Source: Marinobacterium nitratireducens (lineage in GTDB: Bacteria; Pseudomonadota; Gammaproteobacteria; Pseudomonadales; Balneatricaceae). Taken from it: 64,000 nt of DNA. Where the stretch lies: assembly GCF_014645375.1 (NCBI RefSeq), contig NZ_BMLT01000004.1:124001-188000 (forward strand). The letters are read 5' to 3'. Numbering within the stretch: position 1 is the first letter of the stretch; each line of letters opens with the position of its first letter. The notes under the pieces are model-generated. The model saw only the letters and a program-made list of their open reading frames with translations. It ran no database searches and was not told the DNA's origin. The position numbers were made by a program, and so were the translations under genes. Shown here one piece after another: positions 8,233 to 17,768 of this stretch.

Positions 8233-9183
8233 TCAAACCACCCTTCGCAGTGACTCACCGCACAGGAAGGCGTCGATGTTCTCAGCGGTCTGGTCGATGA
8301 TGCGCTGGCGCGCTTCCAGGCTGCCCCAGGCGCAGTGCGGGGTCACGATCAGATTGGGAATGTCGTCCGCCAGCAGCGGATTGCCGTCCTTCGGCGGCTC
8401 GACGCTGAGCACGTCGGTCGCGGCGCCGGCAAGCCGGCCGGCGCGCAGCGCCTCGGCCAGTGCGGTTTCATCGACAATACCGCCACGCGCCGCATTGATC
8501 AGGAAGGCCCCGGGCTTCATGCGCGCCAGCGCATCGGCATCGATGATGTTGTGCGTCTGCTCGCTCAGCGGGCAGTGCAGCGTCAGCACGTCCAGCTGCG
8601 GCAGCAGTTCGTCGAGCGGCACCCGTCCGGGCTGGGGGTCTGCACCGGGCCGCTGCGCCACCAGCACCCGCATGCCGAACGCCTCGGCGATCCGCGCCAC
8701 GCCCTGTCCCAAGTTGCCGTAACCCAGGATCCCCAGCGTCTTGCCCGCCATCTCGCGAATCGGAAAATCAAGGAAACAGAACTGGGTCGCCTGCTGCCAG
8801 CGGCCGGCCCGCACCGCCCGGTTATAGTCGATCAGCCGGGTGTGAAGCGCCAGCATCAGCGAAAAGACATGCTGTATCACGGCATCGTTGCCGTAGGCCC
8901 TGCAGTTGCACACCGCGATGCCGGCACGACGGGCCGCGTCGAGATCGACATTGTTGGTACCGGTCGCCACCACCGCGATCAGCTTCAGCCCCGAGGCCCG
9001 GGCCAGCACTCCGGCGTCGAGCCGGACCTTGTTGACCAAAACGACTTCGGCTCCGGCAATGCGCTCCTCGACCTGCCCTGGCTCTGTCGACATATAGGTC
9101 TCGAAATCCTCGAACAGCTTGGTCAGCCCACCCAGCTCCAGGTCGTCGAGACTTTCGAGATCAAGAAATACCGCCTTTTTCAT
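8233..9183 (-). CDS. hprA: D-2-hydroxyacid dehydrogenase (glycerate/hydroxypyruvate reductase type)
   Basis: This NAD(P)-dependent enzyme of about 316 residues is closest to glycerate dehydrogenases, which interconvert hydroxypyruvate and D-glycerate. The nucleotide-binding motif is Gly-Tyr-Gly-Asn-Leu-Gly-Gln-Gly, the substrate-binding arginine sits in Asn-Ala-Ala-Arg-Gly-Gly-Ile-Val-Asp, the glutamate in Val-Glu-Pro-Pro, and the catalytic histidine in Thr-Pro-His-Cys-Ala-Trp. I prefer the ATG at 9183 because GGAGG lies 8 bases before it; the ATG at 9189 would be too close to that site. The exact substrate is inferred from similarity only. Confidence 0.85.
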   Translation of the reverse strand: MKKAVFLDLESLDDLELGGLTKLFEDFETYMSTEPGQVEERIAGAEVVLVNKVRLDAGVLARASGLKLIAVVATGTNNVDLDAARRAGIAVCNCRAYGNDAVIQHVFSLMLALHTRLIDYNRAVRAGRWQQATQFCFLDFPIREMAGKTLGILGYGNLGQGVARIAEAFGMRVLVAQRPGADPQPGRVPLDELLPQLDVLTLHCPLSEQTHNIIDADALARMKPGAFLINAARGGIVDETALAEALRAGRLAGAATDVLSVEPPKDGNPLLADDIPNLIVTPHCAWGSLEARQRIIDQTAENIDAFLCGESLRRVV

Positions 9184-9201
9184 CGTCATTCCCTCCAGAC
9201 G

Positions 9202-9230
9202 CGACGAAGGGGCCCAGGGCCCCTTCGTCG
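9202..9230 (-). terminator. Strong palindrome after purC, possible terminator
   Basis: The stretch CGACGAAGGGGCCC is followed after one base by its exact inverse, giving a 29-bp near-perfect palindrome just past the purC stop. There is no T run on the minus strand, so it may be a terminator of the U-poor kind or an mRNA-stabilising hairpin. Confidence 0.5.
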
Positions 9231-9246
9231 TTCACGCGTGGTCAGC

Positions 9247-9957
9247 TCAGAACTCGATGCCCAGACGGCGGCCGACCTCTTCGTAGGCCTCGACCACACC
9301 ACCGAGCCCCTGGCGGAAACGGTCCTTGTCCAGCTTGTCGCGGGTTGCCTTGTCCCAGAGACGGCAGCCATCCGGCGAAAACTCGTCGCCCAGCACCACT
9401 TCGCCCTTGAACAGGCCGAACTCCAGCTTGTAGTCGACCAGCAGGATACCGGCGTCGTCGAACAGCTTCTTGAGCACCTCATTGACCTTGAAGGTCAGCT
9501 CGCGGGCACGCTCGAGCTGCTCCTTCGTGGCCCAGCCGAAGGTTTCGACCAGCGACTCGTTGACCATGGGGTCGTGCAGCGCATCGTTCTTCAGGAACAG
9601 CTCGAAGGTCGGCGGATTCAGCTCCTGGCCTTCGGTCACGCCCAGGCGACGGACCAGTGACCCGGCGGCGATGTTGCGCACCACGCACTCGACCGGCAGC
9701 ATTTCCATGCGCTTGACCAGGCTTTCCTGGTCGGACAGCAGGCGCTCGAAGTGGGTCGGAACACCCGCTTCCTTCAGCTTGGTCATGATGAAGGCATTGA
9801 ACTTGTTGTTGACCATGCCCTTGCGTTCCAGCTGGTCGACCTTCTCGCCGTCGAACGCAGAGGTGTCGTTGCGAAACTCGAGAATCAGCAGGTCCCGATC
9901 GTCGGTCTCGTAAACGGATTTGGCTTTGCCGGAATAGAGCTCTGCGCGCTTTTCCAT
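9247..9957 (-). CDS. purC: Phosphoribosylaminoimidazole-succinocarboxamide synthase
   Basis: PurC (SAICAR synthetase) joins aspartate to carboxyaminoimidazole ribotide with ATP in de novo purine synthesis. The 236-residue length is the bacterial norm. Family features visible are the N-terminal Gly-Lys-Ala-Lys-Ser-Val-Tyr motif, the Glu-Cys-Val-Val-Arg-Asn motif, and Asp-Glu-Phe-Ser-Pro-Asp near the C terminus. A GGAG site lies 8 bases before the ATG. It follows dapA and bamC on the same strand, an arrangement shared with Pseudomonas. Confidence 0.96.
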   Translation of the reverse strand: MEKRAELYSGKAKSVYETDDRDLLILEFRNDTSAFDGEKVDQLERKGMVNNKFNAFIMTKLKEAGVPTHFERLLSDQESLVKRMEMLPVECVVRNIAAGSLVRRLGVTEGQELNPPTFELFLKNDALHDPMVNESLVETFGWATKEQLERARELTFKVNEVLKKLFDDAGILLVDYKLEFGLFKGEVVLGDEFSPDGCRLWDKATRDKLDKDRFRQGLGGVVEAYEEVGRRLGIEF

Positions 9958-10070
9958 CGAAATCTCCAGTCAGAAGCGGTTGCCAGGACTTAAGCCCTGG
10001 CAGGTGGTAAATAACGGCGGCCCGGACAGGGCCGGGCCGAAGCTGTTGTATTGGCTGCGCGCACGAGGCG

Positions 10071-11456
10071 TCAGCCCGAGGGCAACTGGTCCTTGACGCT
10101 CCAGAGTATCTCCTCGGCGACCAGCGCCGGCGCATTCAGCCCCTCTTCGGTCATTACCGTGAGATAGCTGCCACCGCGGGTCCGGTTCATGCGCAGCTGG
10201 TAGCGGCCAACGTACTCGTAGTTGCCGGTGTCCTGGTTCAGCTGCGCCGAGTTTTCGTCGGAGCCGAAGACATAGATCACCTTGCCGGCGAACCAGATCT
10301 TGTAACCCTCGCGGTTGGCCGGGTTGTTGGGGTCGGCCAGATCGCTGGCATCGAGTTCGTCCGGGTTGAGCGGTTCGACATCCGTGGAGCTGTAGCGGAT
10401 CGTCTCGACCGGCGCGTCGCTGCCGGCATCGAAGCCGAACAGATCGGCGTTGAGCTTGATGTCCCCGCGATCACCGTGCAGCCACTCGAAGAAGCCAACC
10501 TCGTCGACCTCGTCGGCCGGCGTGGTGGTCGTATAGGTAATGTAGAAGATGCCGTGCGCCTGATCACGGGTACCGACGTCGATTCCCCCCTGATCGAGAG
10601 CATCGCTGACCTGGTCCCAGGCGGTATCGATCGGCGCGTCGATCTTCAGCGTCGGGTTACCGCGCGAATCCCTGCCCAGCAGAGGTCGGGACCTGCGCTG
10701 CTGCTGCATCGCCGACAGGGTCTGCTCGGAGTTCTCCGGCGCCGCCTTGCTCAGGTAGCGCAGCATCTCGTACATCATGTCGCTCTTGTAGCCAACATCC
10801 TGCGAGTCGTTGCTCCAGTCGACGTTGGCGACATCCTGATCCCAGGGATAGGCGGCATGGTCCACGCGAATCGAGGTGCGCTGATAGTCTTCCGGGTCCG
10901 GTCGTACGCTGATGCGCAGCTTGTTACGGGTCGGGCCGTCGATGTCCTGGAAGGTCAGTTTCTTGATCCACAGATCGGCGAAGTTGTAGTCCTTGCCGTC
11001 GACGCGGATCCAGTCGGTCTCCATCACGCCCTGGCGCGGGTCGCTTTTGGCCATCTCGACGCCGTTGAAATGCCAGAACCCCTGCAGCTTGCCCCAGACG
11101 CTGTCGATCGGCTCGTCGACCACGATCACCTTTTCGTCCCCGAGCCGGGACAGGTTCACGCTGTCGGAGCCGGTGTCGGCGTAGAAGAATTCGGGACGCG
11201 GCGCGACGAAATCGTCGGCACGCTCGGTTGCCGTCGTGCCGATCTCCGGCACCACCAGCTGCTCGGCCATCTGACGGGTTCGCAGGTGCGGCGGAATCTC
11301 CAGCCGCGCGCGCGACTGCGCCTTTTCGTAGTCCTGGCTGCGATCGCGCACCAGCCCGTCCTCGCCTCCGTAGAGGGAGTTCTCCGGCAGCATGCCGCAG
11401 CCGGAGAGTCCGGCGCAGGCGGCCAGCGCCGCTGTAATCAGAAGTTTGCGGTTCAT
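10071..11456 (-). CDS. bamC: Outer membrane assembly lipoprotein BamC
   Basis: BamC (NlpB) is a lipoprotein subunit of the BAM complex that inserts beta-barrel proteins into the outer membrane. The 461-residue product starts with a signal peptide and lipobox (Leu-Ser-Gly-Cys, lipidated Cys20). An unstructured N-terminal part is followed by two helix-grip domains; the blocks starting Val-Ile-Val-Asp-Glu-Pro-Ile-Asp-Ser-Val-Trp and Leu-Lys-Ile-Asp-Ala-Pro-Ile-Asp-Thr-Ala-Trp are the matching first strands of the two domains. It is longer than E. coli BamC (344). I chose the ATG at 11456, which directly precedes the signal peptide; upstream residues do not fit one. It is 7 bp after dapA. Confidence 0.9.
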   Translation of the reverse strand: MNRKLLITAALAACAGLSGCGMLPENSLYGGEDGLVRDRSQDYEKAQSRARLEIPPHLRTRQMAEQLVVPEIGTTATERADDFVAPRPEFFYADTGSDSVNLSRLGDEKVIVVDEPIDSVWGKLQGFWHFNGVEMAKSDPRQGVMETDWIRVDGKDYNFADLWIKKLTFQDIDGPTRNKLRISVRPDPEDYQRTSIRVDHAAYPWDQDVANVDWSNDSQDVGYKSDMMYEMLRYLSKAAPENSEQTLSAMQQQRRSRPLLGRDSRGNPTLKIDAPIDTAWDQVSDALDQGGIDVGTRDQAHGIFYITYTTTTPADEVDEVGFFEWLHGDRGDIKLNADLFGFDAGSDAPVETIRYSSTDVEPLNPDELDASDLADPNNPANREGYKIWFAGKVIYVFGSDENSAQLNQDTGNYEYVGRYQLRMNRTRGGSYLTVMTEEGLNAPALVAEEILWSVKDQLPSG

Positions 11457-11463
11457 GATCGAA

Positions 11464-12345
11464 TCAGCCCTGCAGCACACCGGTATCCAGCAGCGCCTGA
11501 CGCACCACCGGCTGAGCCTTTTCCGACAGCAGCGTCAACGGCAGGCGTATACCCGGACCGATGCGTCCCATCTCGAACAGCGCCCACTTGACCGGGATCG
11601 GGTTCGCCTCGACGAACAGCTTGGTATGCAGCGGCATCAGCTTCTGCTGCAGGGCGCGTGCGCCCTCGGCGTCTCCGGCCAGGCCAAGGCGGCACAGCTC
11701 GGCCATTTCGACCGGCGCGACATTGGCGGTAACGGAAATGTTGCCGTGGCCGCCGGCCAGAATCAGCTCGATGGCGGTGGCGTCATCGCCGGAGTAGATG
11801 GCGAAACCTTCCGGCGCCCGCTCCGCCAGCTCGCGCCCGCGCTCGACATCGCCGGTGGCATCCTTGATGCCGATGATGTTGTCGAGCTCGGCCAGGCGCA
11901 GCGTGGTTTCGTTCTGCATATCGCAGGCGGTCCGGCCCGGCACGTTGTACAGAATCTGCGGTACGTCGACCGACTCGGCCACTGCACGGAAATGCTGGTA
12001 GAGGCCTTCCTGGGTCGGCTTGTTGTAGTAAGGCGTCACCAGCAGACAGGCGTCGGCGCCAAGGTCTGCCGCCTTGCGGGTGAGCATGACCGCCTCGCGG
12101 GTCGAGTTGGCGCCGGTACCGGCGATGATCGGCATGCGGCCCTGGACGCGATCGATGATGCGTTTGATCACCAGGCAGTGCTCATCGTAGTCGAGGGTCG
12201 CAGACTCCCCGGAGGTGCCGACCGCCACGATCGAGCTGGTGCCGCTCTCGAGATGCCAGTCGACCAGCTTGTCGAGGGAGTCCCAGTCGACATTGCCATC
12301 GGCGTGCATCGGGGTAACGAGCGCAACAATACTGCCAGTAATCAT
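11464..12345 (-). CDS. dapA: 4-hydroxy-tetrahydrodipicolinate synthase
   Basis: DapA condenses pyruvate and aspartate semialdehyde, the first committed step to lysine and diaminopimelate. The 293-residue product has the Schiff-base Lys161 in Gly-Ile-Lys-Asp-Ala-Thr-Gly and Tyr133 in Tyr-Asn-Val-Pro-Gly-Arg-Thr, in the same numbers as the E. coli enzyme, which supports the chosen start. The start at 12345 has GGAG 8 bases before it; the ATG 12 bases upstream contains that site and is therefore unlikely. It heads the dapA-bamC-purC group. Confidence 0.96.
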   Translation of the reverse strand: MITGSIVALVTPMHADGNVDWDSLDKLVDWHLESGTSSIVAVGTSGESATLDYDEHCLVIKRIIDRVQGRMPIIAGTGANSTREAVMLTRKAADLGADACLLVTPYYNKPTQEGLYQHFRAVAESVDVPQILYNVPGRTACDMQNETTLRLAELDNIIGIKDATGDVERGRELAERAPEGFAIYSGDDATAIELILAGGHGNISVTANVAPVEMAELCRLGLAGDAEGARALQQKLMPLHTKLFVEANPIPVKWALFEMGRIGPGIRLPLTLLSEKAQPVVRQALLDTGVLQG

Positions 12346-12594
12346 TACTATCTCCATCTGACAATTTTGCGACCATGGTACCGATTCGGTTCAGGGTCGC
12401 ACAACTTCGCCTTCCCCGGCCTGCCGTTGTCTTTAAGGCCCGGGACTCTGTTCGATTTCGCCGGTCAGGCCGACGCCGAGATATCATCGCGCCGCTGCTG
12501 CTCCAGGCGGGCTTTGATCTCGTAGAAAGGCCCAGTATTCTATACGAATTGCGCGACGGAAGCGTACCCGTTTTTGCCACAGAAAGGATCCCCG

Positions 12595-13062
12595 ATGAGC
12601 CAAGTAAGCCTCGACCAGCCCGTTCCCGACTTCACCGCCCAGGCCACCAGCGACACCACCGTCGACTCCGCAGCCCTGCGCGGGCGCAACCTGGTGATCT
12701 ATTTCTATCCCAAGGACAGTACCCCCGGCTGCACCACCGAGGGACAGAACTTCCGCGACCTTTATGAACAGTTCCAGGCGCTGGATACCGAAATCTTCGG
12801 CGTTTCCCGCGACGGACTGCGCGCCCACACCAACTTCAAGACCAAGCAGTCGTTCCCGTTCGAGCTGATCAGCGACCCGGACGAAACCCTGTGCAAGCTG
12901 TTCGATGTCATCAAGCTGAAGAAGATGTACGGCAAGGAACACTTGGGGGTAGAGCGCAGCACCTTCCTGATCGACAAGGAAGGCGTGCTGCGCCGCGAAT
13001 GGCGCAAGGTCAAGGTGGCCGGTCACGCCGAAGAAGTGCTGGAGGCGGTCAAGGCTCTCTGA
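12595..13062 (+). CDS. bcp: Thioredoxin-dependent peroxiredoxin, Bcp/PrxQ type
   Basis: The 155-residue protein reduces hydroperoxides in the cytoplasm. The peroxidatic cysteine is Cys46 in Ser-Thr-Pro-Gly-Cys-Thr-Thr-Glu. E. coli Bcp has a resolving cysteine five residues later; here that position is a glutamine, so the enzyme should be a 1-Cys type or use another cysteine (Cys100 in Glu-Thr-Leu-Cys-Lys). The start has an AAAGGA site 8 bases upstream. The gene is divergent from dapA; in many relatives gcvR sits between the two, but it is absent here. Confidence 0.92.
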   Translation: MSQVSLDQPVPDFTAQATSDTTVDSAALRGRNLVIYFYPKDSTPGCTTEGQNFRDLYEQFQALDTEIFGVSRDGLRAHTNFKTKQSFPFELISDPDETLCKLFDVIKLKKMYGKEHLGVERSTFLIDKEGVLRREWRKVKVAGHAEEVLEAVKAL

Positions 13063-13389
13063 TCGCCCGTTCGAGCCCCTGCCGGGCGTAGGAGCCTGCC
13101 GGACTTAACACTGATCTACTGCGGAAAAGCCGATTCTGGCCATTTTTTGAGCTCTTCGTTGTTAAATAGAACCACTATTCGTCGCAAAAGAGCTCAAAAA
13201 CTGACTCAGAACGGTCTTCCCCTCGCGACGACCGGCTAAGCCCGACAGGCTCCCAGGGTGCCGGTAAGCGACGCGACCGCCATGGACGGCGGGAAGACTG
13301 GTCTTGCAGGTGCAAATACCAGTGCACCGCACCGCGGTCTAAAACGCGCGGTTCACAGACGCATCGGCACCCAGCCCCCCCGCTCAGGC
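13063..13389. other. Intergenic region holding a palindromic element, no gene
   Basis: Most of these 327 bases between convergent bcp and perM are a 169-bp palindromic element (13088-13256). The remainder has no gene that I can support. Confidence 0.7.
13088..13256. repeat. 169-bp palindromic, MITE-like element
   Basis: The left end reads GTAGGAGCCTGCCGGACTTA and the right end inversely matches it as TAAGCCCGACAGGCTCCCA. In the middle TTTTTTGAGCTCTT pairs with AAGAGCTCAAAAA, and inside this AATAG pairs with CTATT. The whole can fold as a long interrupted cruciform. No target duplication is obvious. A solo end-like sequence is at 34691-34705. This looks like a miniature inverted-repeat element; its parent transposon is not in the window. 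Confidence 0.65.
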
Positions 13390-14463
13390 TCAGGCCTTGT
13401 CGGGCAACGCCGCCTGCTCGTGCCTGGGCCAGGCATTGGCGATAGCCTTGACCAGGGTCGCCAGCGGTATCGCGAAGAACAGGCCCCAGAACCCCCACAG
13501 ACTGCCGAACACCAGCACCGCCACGATGATCGACACCGGGTGCAGATTCACCGCTTCCGAAAACAGCAGCGGCACCAGCACGTTGCCGTCCAGCGCCTGG
13601 ATGATGCCATAGGCGATCATCAGCCACATGAACTCCCCGCCCCAGCCCCACTGGAAGAAGGCGATCAGCGCCACCGGCAGCGTAACCAGCGCCGCGCCGA
13701 TATAGGGAATCAGCACCGACAGGCCAACCATGATTCCCAGCAGCGCCGCGTAGTTGATGCCCAGCAGCGCGAAGGCCACGAACGTGACACTGCCGACAAT
13801 CACGATTTCCAGCGCCTTGCCGCGAATATAGTTGGCGATCTGCACATCCATCTCGTGCCAGACCCGGGTCATCATCTCGCGCCGTTCCGGCAGAAAAGAG
13901 GCCCACCAGCGTGCCAGTACGCGTCCGTCCTTGAGAAACAGGAACACCAGGATCGGCACCAGCACCAGATACACCAGCAGCGCCATCAGGTTGCCGATGG
14001 AGTTCAGCGAGAAGGTCAGCACCCACTGCCCCGCCCGGCTCAGCTCGGCGGTGGCCAGCTGGATCAGTTCACGCACCTGGGATTCGGAAAAGACGTCGGG
14101 GTATTTCTGCGGCAGCAGCAACAGCAGCGCCTGCACCTGGCTCACCATGCGCGGCAGTTCGTTGAACAGATTGACCAGCTGGGTCCAGGCCTTGGGCATC
14201 ACGAACAGCAGCATCCCGAGAAACAGGCCGATGAAGGCGACGAAGACCAGCGACACCGCCAGCAGGTGCGGCACCCCCCTGCTCTCGAGCCAGTCGACCG
14301 GCCCCTGCATCAGGAAAGCCAGGATGATGCCGGCGAACACCGGCCCCAGCGGCTGTCCCAGCATCAGAATGACGGCAAGCCCCAGCGCCAGCAGCAGCGC
14401 CAGCAGAATGGCCTCTTCGTCGGAAAAATACTGATCGATCCACTTACCGAAAATCTTGCGCAT
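13390..14463 (-). CDS. perM: AI-2E family transporter / PerM-type permease
   Basis: The 357-residue protein has about eight membrane segments and the AI-2E transporter family pattern, including a Pro-Tyr-Ile-Gly-Ala segment and the Gly-Gly-x-Phe-Trp-Gly-like C-terminal part (Gly-Ser-Leu-Trp-Gly-Phe-Trp-Gly). The family includes TqsA (autoinducer-2 export) and Na+/H+ antiporters, so the name PerM is safer than any substrate. In Pseudomonas the same gene also lies beside tusA and the M48 protease gene. Confidence 0.85.
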   Translation of the reverse strand: MRKIFGKWIDQYFSDEEAILLALLLALGLAVILMLGQPLGPVFAGIILAFLMQGPVDWLESRGVPHLLAVSLVFVAFIGLFLGMLLFVMPKAWTQLVNLFNELPRMVSQVQALLLLLPQKYPDVFSESQVRELIQLATAELSRAGQWVLTFSLNSIGNLMALLVYLVLVPILVFLFLKDGRVLARWWASFLPERREMMTRVWHEMDVQIANYIRGKALEIVIVGSVTFVAFALLGINYAALLGIMVGLSVLIPYIGAALVTLPVALIAFFQWGWGGEFMWLMIAYGIIQALDGNVLVPLLFSEAVNLHPVSIIVAVLVFGSLWGFWGLFFAIPLATLVKAIANAWPRHEQAALPDKA

Positions 14464-14501
14464 GTACCTGTCCCTGAAATCGAACTCGGGGCGGGCCGGG
14501 T

Positions 14502-14738
14502 TCAGCCGCGCCGAATAACATAGATGTAGCGTCCGTCTTCGCTGAACGATTGCAGCAACTCATGGTCAGACTGGTCGGTATAGGCCTTGAAGTCCCGTAC
14601 CGACCCCGCATCGGTCGCGATCACCTGCAAGCGCTCGCCTCGCGTCATCCGGCTCAGGGCCTGCTTGGCTTTGAGCAGGGGCAAGGGGCAACTCAGCCCG
14701 CTGGCATCTAGCAGTTGATCGTACTCAATCTGGGACAT
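14502..14738 (-). CDS. tusA: TusA/SirA-family sulfur carrier protein
   Basis: This 78-residue protein has the Cys-Pro-x-Pro motif (Cys17-Pro-Leu-Pro) that accepts persulfide sulfur from IscS in TusA proteins, for tRNA 2-thiouridine synthesis. The length and the Gly-Leu-Ser-Cys-Pro-Leu-Pro-Leu-Leu-Lys-Ala-Lys context fit the family. Several TusA-like proteins with other roles exist in one genome, so the exact partner set is uncertain. It lies 38 bp upstream of perM on the same strand. Confidence 0.85.
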   Translation of the reverse strand: MSQIEYDQLLDASGLSCPLPLLKAKQALSRMTRGERLQVIATDAGSVRDFKAYTDQSDHELLQSFSEDGRYIYVIRRG

Positions 14739-15014
14739 CGCACTCTCCGGACGGGGTCAAAACTGGTAGCAGGAATATACAGGTCTTTGGTGTCGAAACA
14801 CCACATTACGCAATTCCGGCGCCAACGCAAATGGCGGGCCGGTGTTTGCCGTCACCGGCCGCGGCCGGCAGCATTGCGAGCCGGTCCCAGGCGGGGTTTT
14901 TCGCGCCTCTCTTGAAATGCGCGATGAATTCTGCGAAATGTCATGGCTTTCACCGCCTGGCGACCGGTCCAGACGACCCGAGCCGCGAAACCCAATTCGA
15001 CAACAGGGAACTCC

Positions 15015-16460
15015 ATGTCCGCCATCCTTCCATTGCGCCCCCTGCTGCTGAGCCTGGCACTGGCGCTCCCGAGCGCCGCCGCAGCGACCCAGAATCTGCC
15101 GAGCCTTGGCGACAGTACTTCGGGGATCATTTCGCTGCAGCAGGAAGCGCGTCTGGGCGACACCTGGGCGCGGGTGCTTCGCGGCCAGGCCAAATTGCTG
15201 GAAGATCCGGTGGTCTACGACTATCTGCAGGACCTGCTCTGGTCCCTGGCCGCCAACAGCCAGCTGAGCCGCGCAGACCTCGAACTGATCACGCTCGACA
15301 ACCCGACACTCAACGCCTTTGCGGTGCCCGGCGGCGTCATCGGCGTGCATGGCGGCCTGCTGCTGGCCGCGGAGGCGGAAGACGAGCTGGCCTCGGTGCT
15401 GGCGCACGAGATCGCCCACCTCAGCCAGCGCCATTTCGCCATGCAGCTGGCCGAAGAGCGCCGCAACCGCCCCTTCATGCTCGCCGCCCTGCTGGGCAGC
15501 TTCCTGGTGGCCGCAACGACCGACGGCCAGGCCGGTGCCGCAGCCATCACCTCGACCATTGGCGCCAGTGAAATGGCGCGGCTTTCGTTCAGTCGCCAGA
15601 ACGAGCAGGAGGCGGACCGCATCGGCATGAGCACCCTGGCCGCCACCGATTTCGACCCGGGAGCGATGCCGCGGATGTTCGAGCGTCTGCAGCGCTCCAA
15701 GCGCTTCTACGGCGACCGGCCACCGGAGTTTTTGCTCACCCACCCGGTCACCCAGTCCCGCATCGCCGATTCCCTCAACCGCGCCGCGCAACTGCCCAAA
15801 GGCAGCCGCCAACACAGCAGTCGCGCCTTTGGTATCGCCCGCACCCGCCTGCAGGTGCGCTACAGCGACCACCCGGAAGACCTGATCATTGCCTTCGAAA
15901 GCGCCATCAAAAACCATCAGGACCCCACCGCCCGTTACGGCCTGGCGCTTGCCGCCGCCGCCGCCGGGCAGTATGACCGGGCGCTGAAGAACCTCGACGC
16001 GCTCGATCGGGACTGGCGTGACAATATTTACATCCGCCTCAGCCGCGCCGAAATTCTGCAGCAGGCCGGCCGCAGCGACGAAGCCCTGGCGCTGGCGGGC
16101 ACTTTGGAACGGCTCTACCCGGGCACCTATGCGGTGCGCAGAACCTATGCAAAACTGGCTCAGAGTGCCGGCCAGAACGGCCGCGCGATCGATCTCTACG
16201 AGAAGCTGCGTCAGGACTACCCGCACGATACCGGCATACTGTTCAATCTGGCCGAGTGCTACGGACTGGAGCACCGCATCCTGAAAGTGCACGAGACCCG
16301 CATCGAATACTTCCTGCGCACCGCCCAGCCGGACCGGGCCATGCAGCAGATCGACTTCGCGCTGCGGGAAAACAGTCTCAGCGAATCGGATCGCCTGCGC
16401 GTCGAAGCCTATCGCGAGGACGCCAGGCAGCTGCGCAAGAATCTGGAAATGGATTTTTGA
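15015..16460 (+). CDS. bepA: Periplasmic M48 metalloprotease with TPR repeats, BepA-like
   Basis: BepA helps or degrades stalled outer-membrane proteins such as LptD in the periplasm. The 481-residue product has a signal peptide ending near residue 25, the zinc motif His-Glu-Ile-Ala-His at residues 131-135, the third ligand glutamate in Asn-Glu-Gln-Glu-Ala-Asp-Arg, and a TPR-rich C-terminal half. Length matches E. coli BepA (487). The start at 15015 is chosen because the signal peptide begins there and GGGA lies 7 bases upstream; an ATG at 14943 would put 24 non-signal residues in front. It is divergent from tusA. Confidence 0.9.
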   Translation: MSAILPLRPLLLSLALALPSAAAATQNLPSLGDSTSGIISLQQEARLGDTWARVLRGQAKLLEDPVVYDYLQDLLWSLAANSQLSRADLELITLDNPTLNAFAVPGGVIGVHGGLLLAAEAEDELASVLAHEIAHLSQRHFAMQLAEERRNRPFMLAALLGSFLVAATTDGQAGAAAITSTIGASEMARLSFSRQNEQEADRIGMSTLAATDFDPGAMPRMFERLQRSKRFYGDRPPEFLLTHPVTQSRIADSLNRAAQLPKGSRQHSSRAFGIARTRLQVRYSDHPEDLIIAFESAIKNHQDPTARYGLALAAAAAGQYDRALKNLDALDRDWRDNIYIRLSRAEILQQAGRSDEALALAGTLERLYPGTYAVRRTYAKLAQSAGQNGRAIDLYEKLRQDYPHDTGILFNLAECYGLEHRILKVHETRIEYFLRTAQPDRAMQQIDFALRENSLSESDRLRVEAYREDARQLRKNLEMDF

Positions 16461-16485
16461 GTAGAGAAAGGTGATTGTAACGCCC

Positions 16486-16604
16486 GTAGGAGCCGCGCCT
16501 CGCGGCGAACCAGGCCAGGATCGTACCACCCCATTTGCGGCGGGTAAGTGCCCGTAAGTTTGGGTACGCCGCTCCCACAGGATCGCCCGCGGAGCGGGCT
16601 CCTA
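16486..16604. repeat. Pair of inverted REP-like hairpins
   Basis: The first copy (16486-16510) begins GTAGGAGCCGCGCCTCGCGG and the second (16581-16604) is inverted and ends GCGGAGCGGGCTCCTAAC. Between them AAGTGCCCGTAAGTTTGG (16546) recurs at 18225. Together they make a REPIN-like doublet after bepA. Confidence 0.7.
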
Positions 16605-16706
16605 ACAGGTCGAATCGACACTTCGTGTCTTGTAGGGTGCTGGTGAGCCCGCGAACCGCACCACGACGGCGTAGCGGGCGCCTTGGACGGAACCGGCTAG
16701 CCGGAT

Positions 16707-17768
16707 TCAGCGATTCAGCTCTGCGGAGAAGTCCAGCATACGCTGCAGCGGCTTGCGTGCGCGCACGCGCAGCGCCTCGTCGACGAATACCTCGTCTCGC
16801 CCCTCTTCCAGCGCCTGAACGATGTTGTCGAGGCCGTTCATGGCCATCCAGGGACAATGGGCGCAGCTGCGGCAGGTGGCGCCGCTGCCACCGGTGGGCG
16901 CTTCGATGAACATCTTATCCGGCGCCGCCTGCTGCATCTTGTAGAAGATGCCGCGGTCGGTGGCCACGATCAGCTCGCGGTTCGGCAGATCCCGGGCCGC
17001 CTTGATCAGCTGCGAGGTCGATCCCACCGCATCGGCGATCTCCACCACCGAATCCGGAGACTCCGGGTGCACCAGCACCGCGGCGTCGGGATAGACACGC
17101 TTGAGATCCTGAATCCCCTTGGCCTTGAACTCTTCGTGGACGATGCAGGCGCCGTCCCACATCAGCATATCGATGCCGGTCTGCTTCTGGACGTAGGCGC
17201 CCAGATGCTTGTCGGGCGCCCAGATGATCTTCTTGCCCTCGTCCGCCAGGTGCTCCACCACCTGCAGCGCGATGCTCGACGTCACCACCCAGTCGGCACG
17301 GGCTTTGACCGCCGCCGACGTATTGGCGTAGACCACCACCTCGTAATCCGGATGGGCGTCGCAGAACGCCGAAAAGTCGTCAATCGGGCAGCCGATATCG
17401 AGCGAACAGGTCGCCTCCAGCGTCGGCATGAGGATGCGTTTCTCGGGACTGAGAATCTTGGCGGTCTCGCCCATGAAGCGCACGCCCGCCACCACCAGCG
17501 TGGTTTCCGGACGCTCGCTGCCAAAACGGGCCATTTCCAGGGAGTCGGCGACGCAGCCACCGGTTTCCTCCGCCAGCTCCTGAATCAGCGGATCGGTGTA
17601 GTAATGCGCCACCAGGCAGGCGTTCTTTTCCTTCAGCAGCGTCTTGATGCGCGCCTTGTAGCGCTCGATATCCTCGCGGCTGAGGTCACCGGGCAGGTGT
17701 TCCTTGGCGAAGTGCTCCTGCACCAGAATGCGATCGGAAATGTCCTGTTTGCTCAACATAGTTGTCAT
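16707..17768 (-). CDS. nadA: Quinolinate synthase NadA
   Basis: NadA condenses iminoaspartate with dihydroxyacetone phosphate to quinolinate in NAD synthesis, using an oxygen-sensitive [4Fe-4S] cluster. The 353-residue protein has the family cysteines, including the C-terminal Cys-Arg-Ser-Cys-Ala-His-Cys-Pro-Trp segment, and the N-terminal Ala-His-Tyr-Tyr-Thr-Asp motif. No clear Shine-Dalgarno sequence precedes the ATG at 17768 or the one three codons later. It stands alone with a bidirectional terminator upstream. Confidence 0.95.
   Translation of the reverse strand: MTTMLSKQDISDRILVQEHFAKEHLPGDLSREDIERYKARIKTLLKEKNACLVAHYYTDPLIQELAEETGGCVADSLEMARFGSERPETTLVVAGVRFMGETAKILSPEKRILMPTLEATCSLDIGCPIDDFSAFCDAHPDYEVVVYANTSAAVKARADWVVTSSIALQVVEHLADEGKKIIWAPDKHLGAYVQKQTGIDMLMWDGACIVHEEFKAKGIQDLKRVYPDAAVLVHPESPDSVVEIADAVGSTSQLIKAARDLPNRELIVATDRGIFYKMQQAAPDKMFIEAPTGGSGATCRSCAHCPWMAMNGLDNIVQALEEGRDEVFVDEALRVRARKPLQRMLDFSAELNR

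Noticed and set aside
7107-8722. Long open frames on both strands across the 93-bp array (313 residues minus, 428 plus)
   Set aside because: They arise because the repeat is 31 codons long and lacks stops; they run into rluA and the dehydrogenase gene on the wrong strand and have no ribosome site or family match.
14757-16529. 590-residue minus-strand frame opposite bepA
   Set aside because: Antisense shadow of a protease with an intact HEIAH motif; its composition is unlike a protein.
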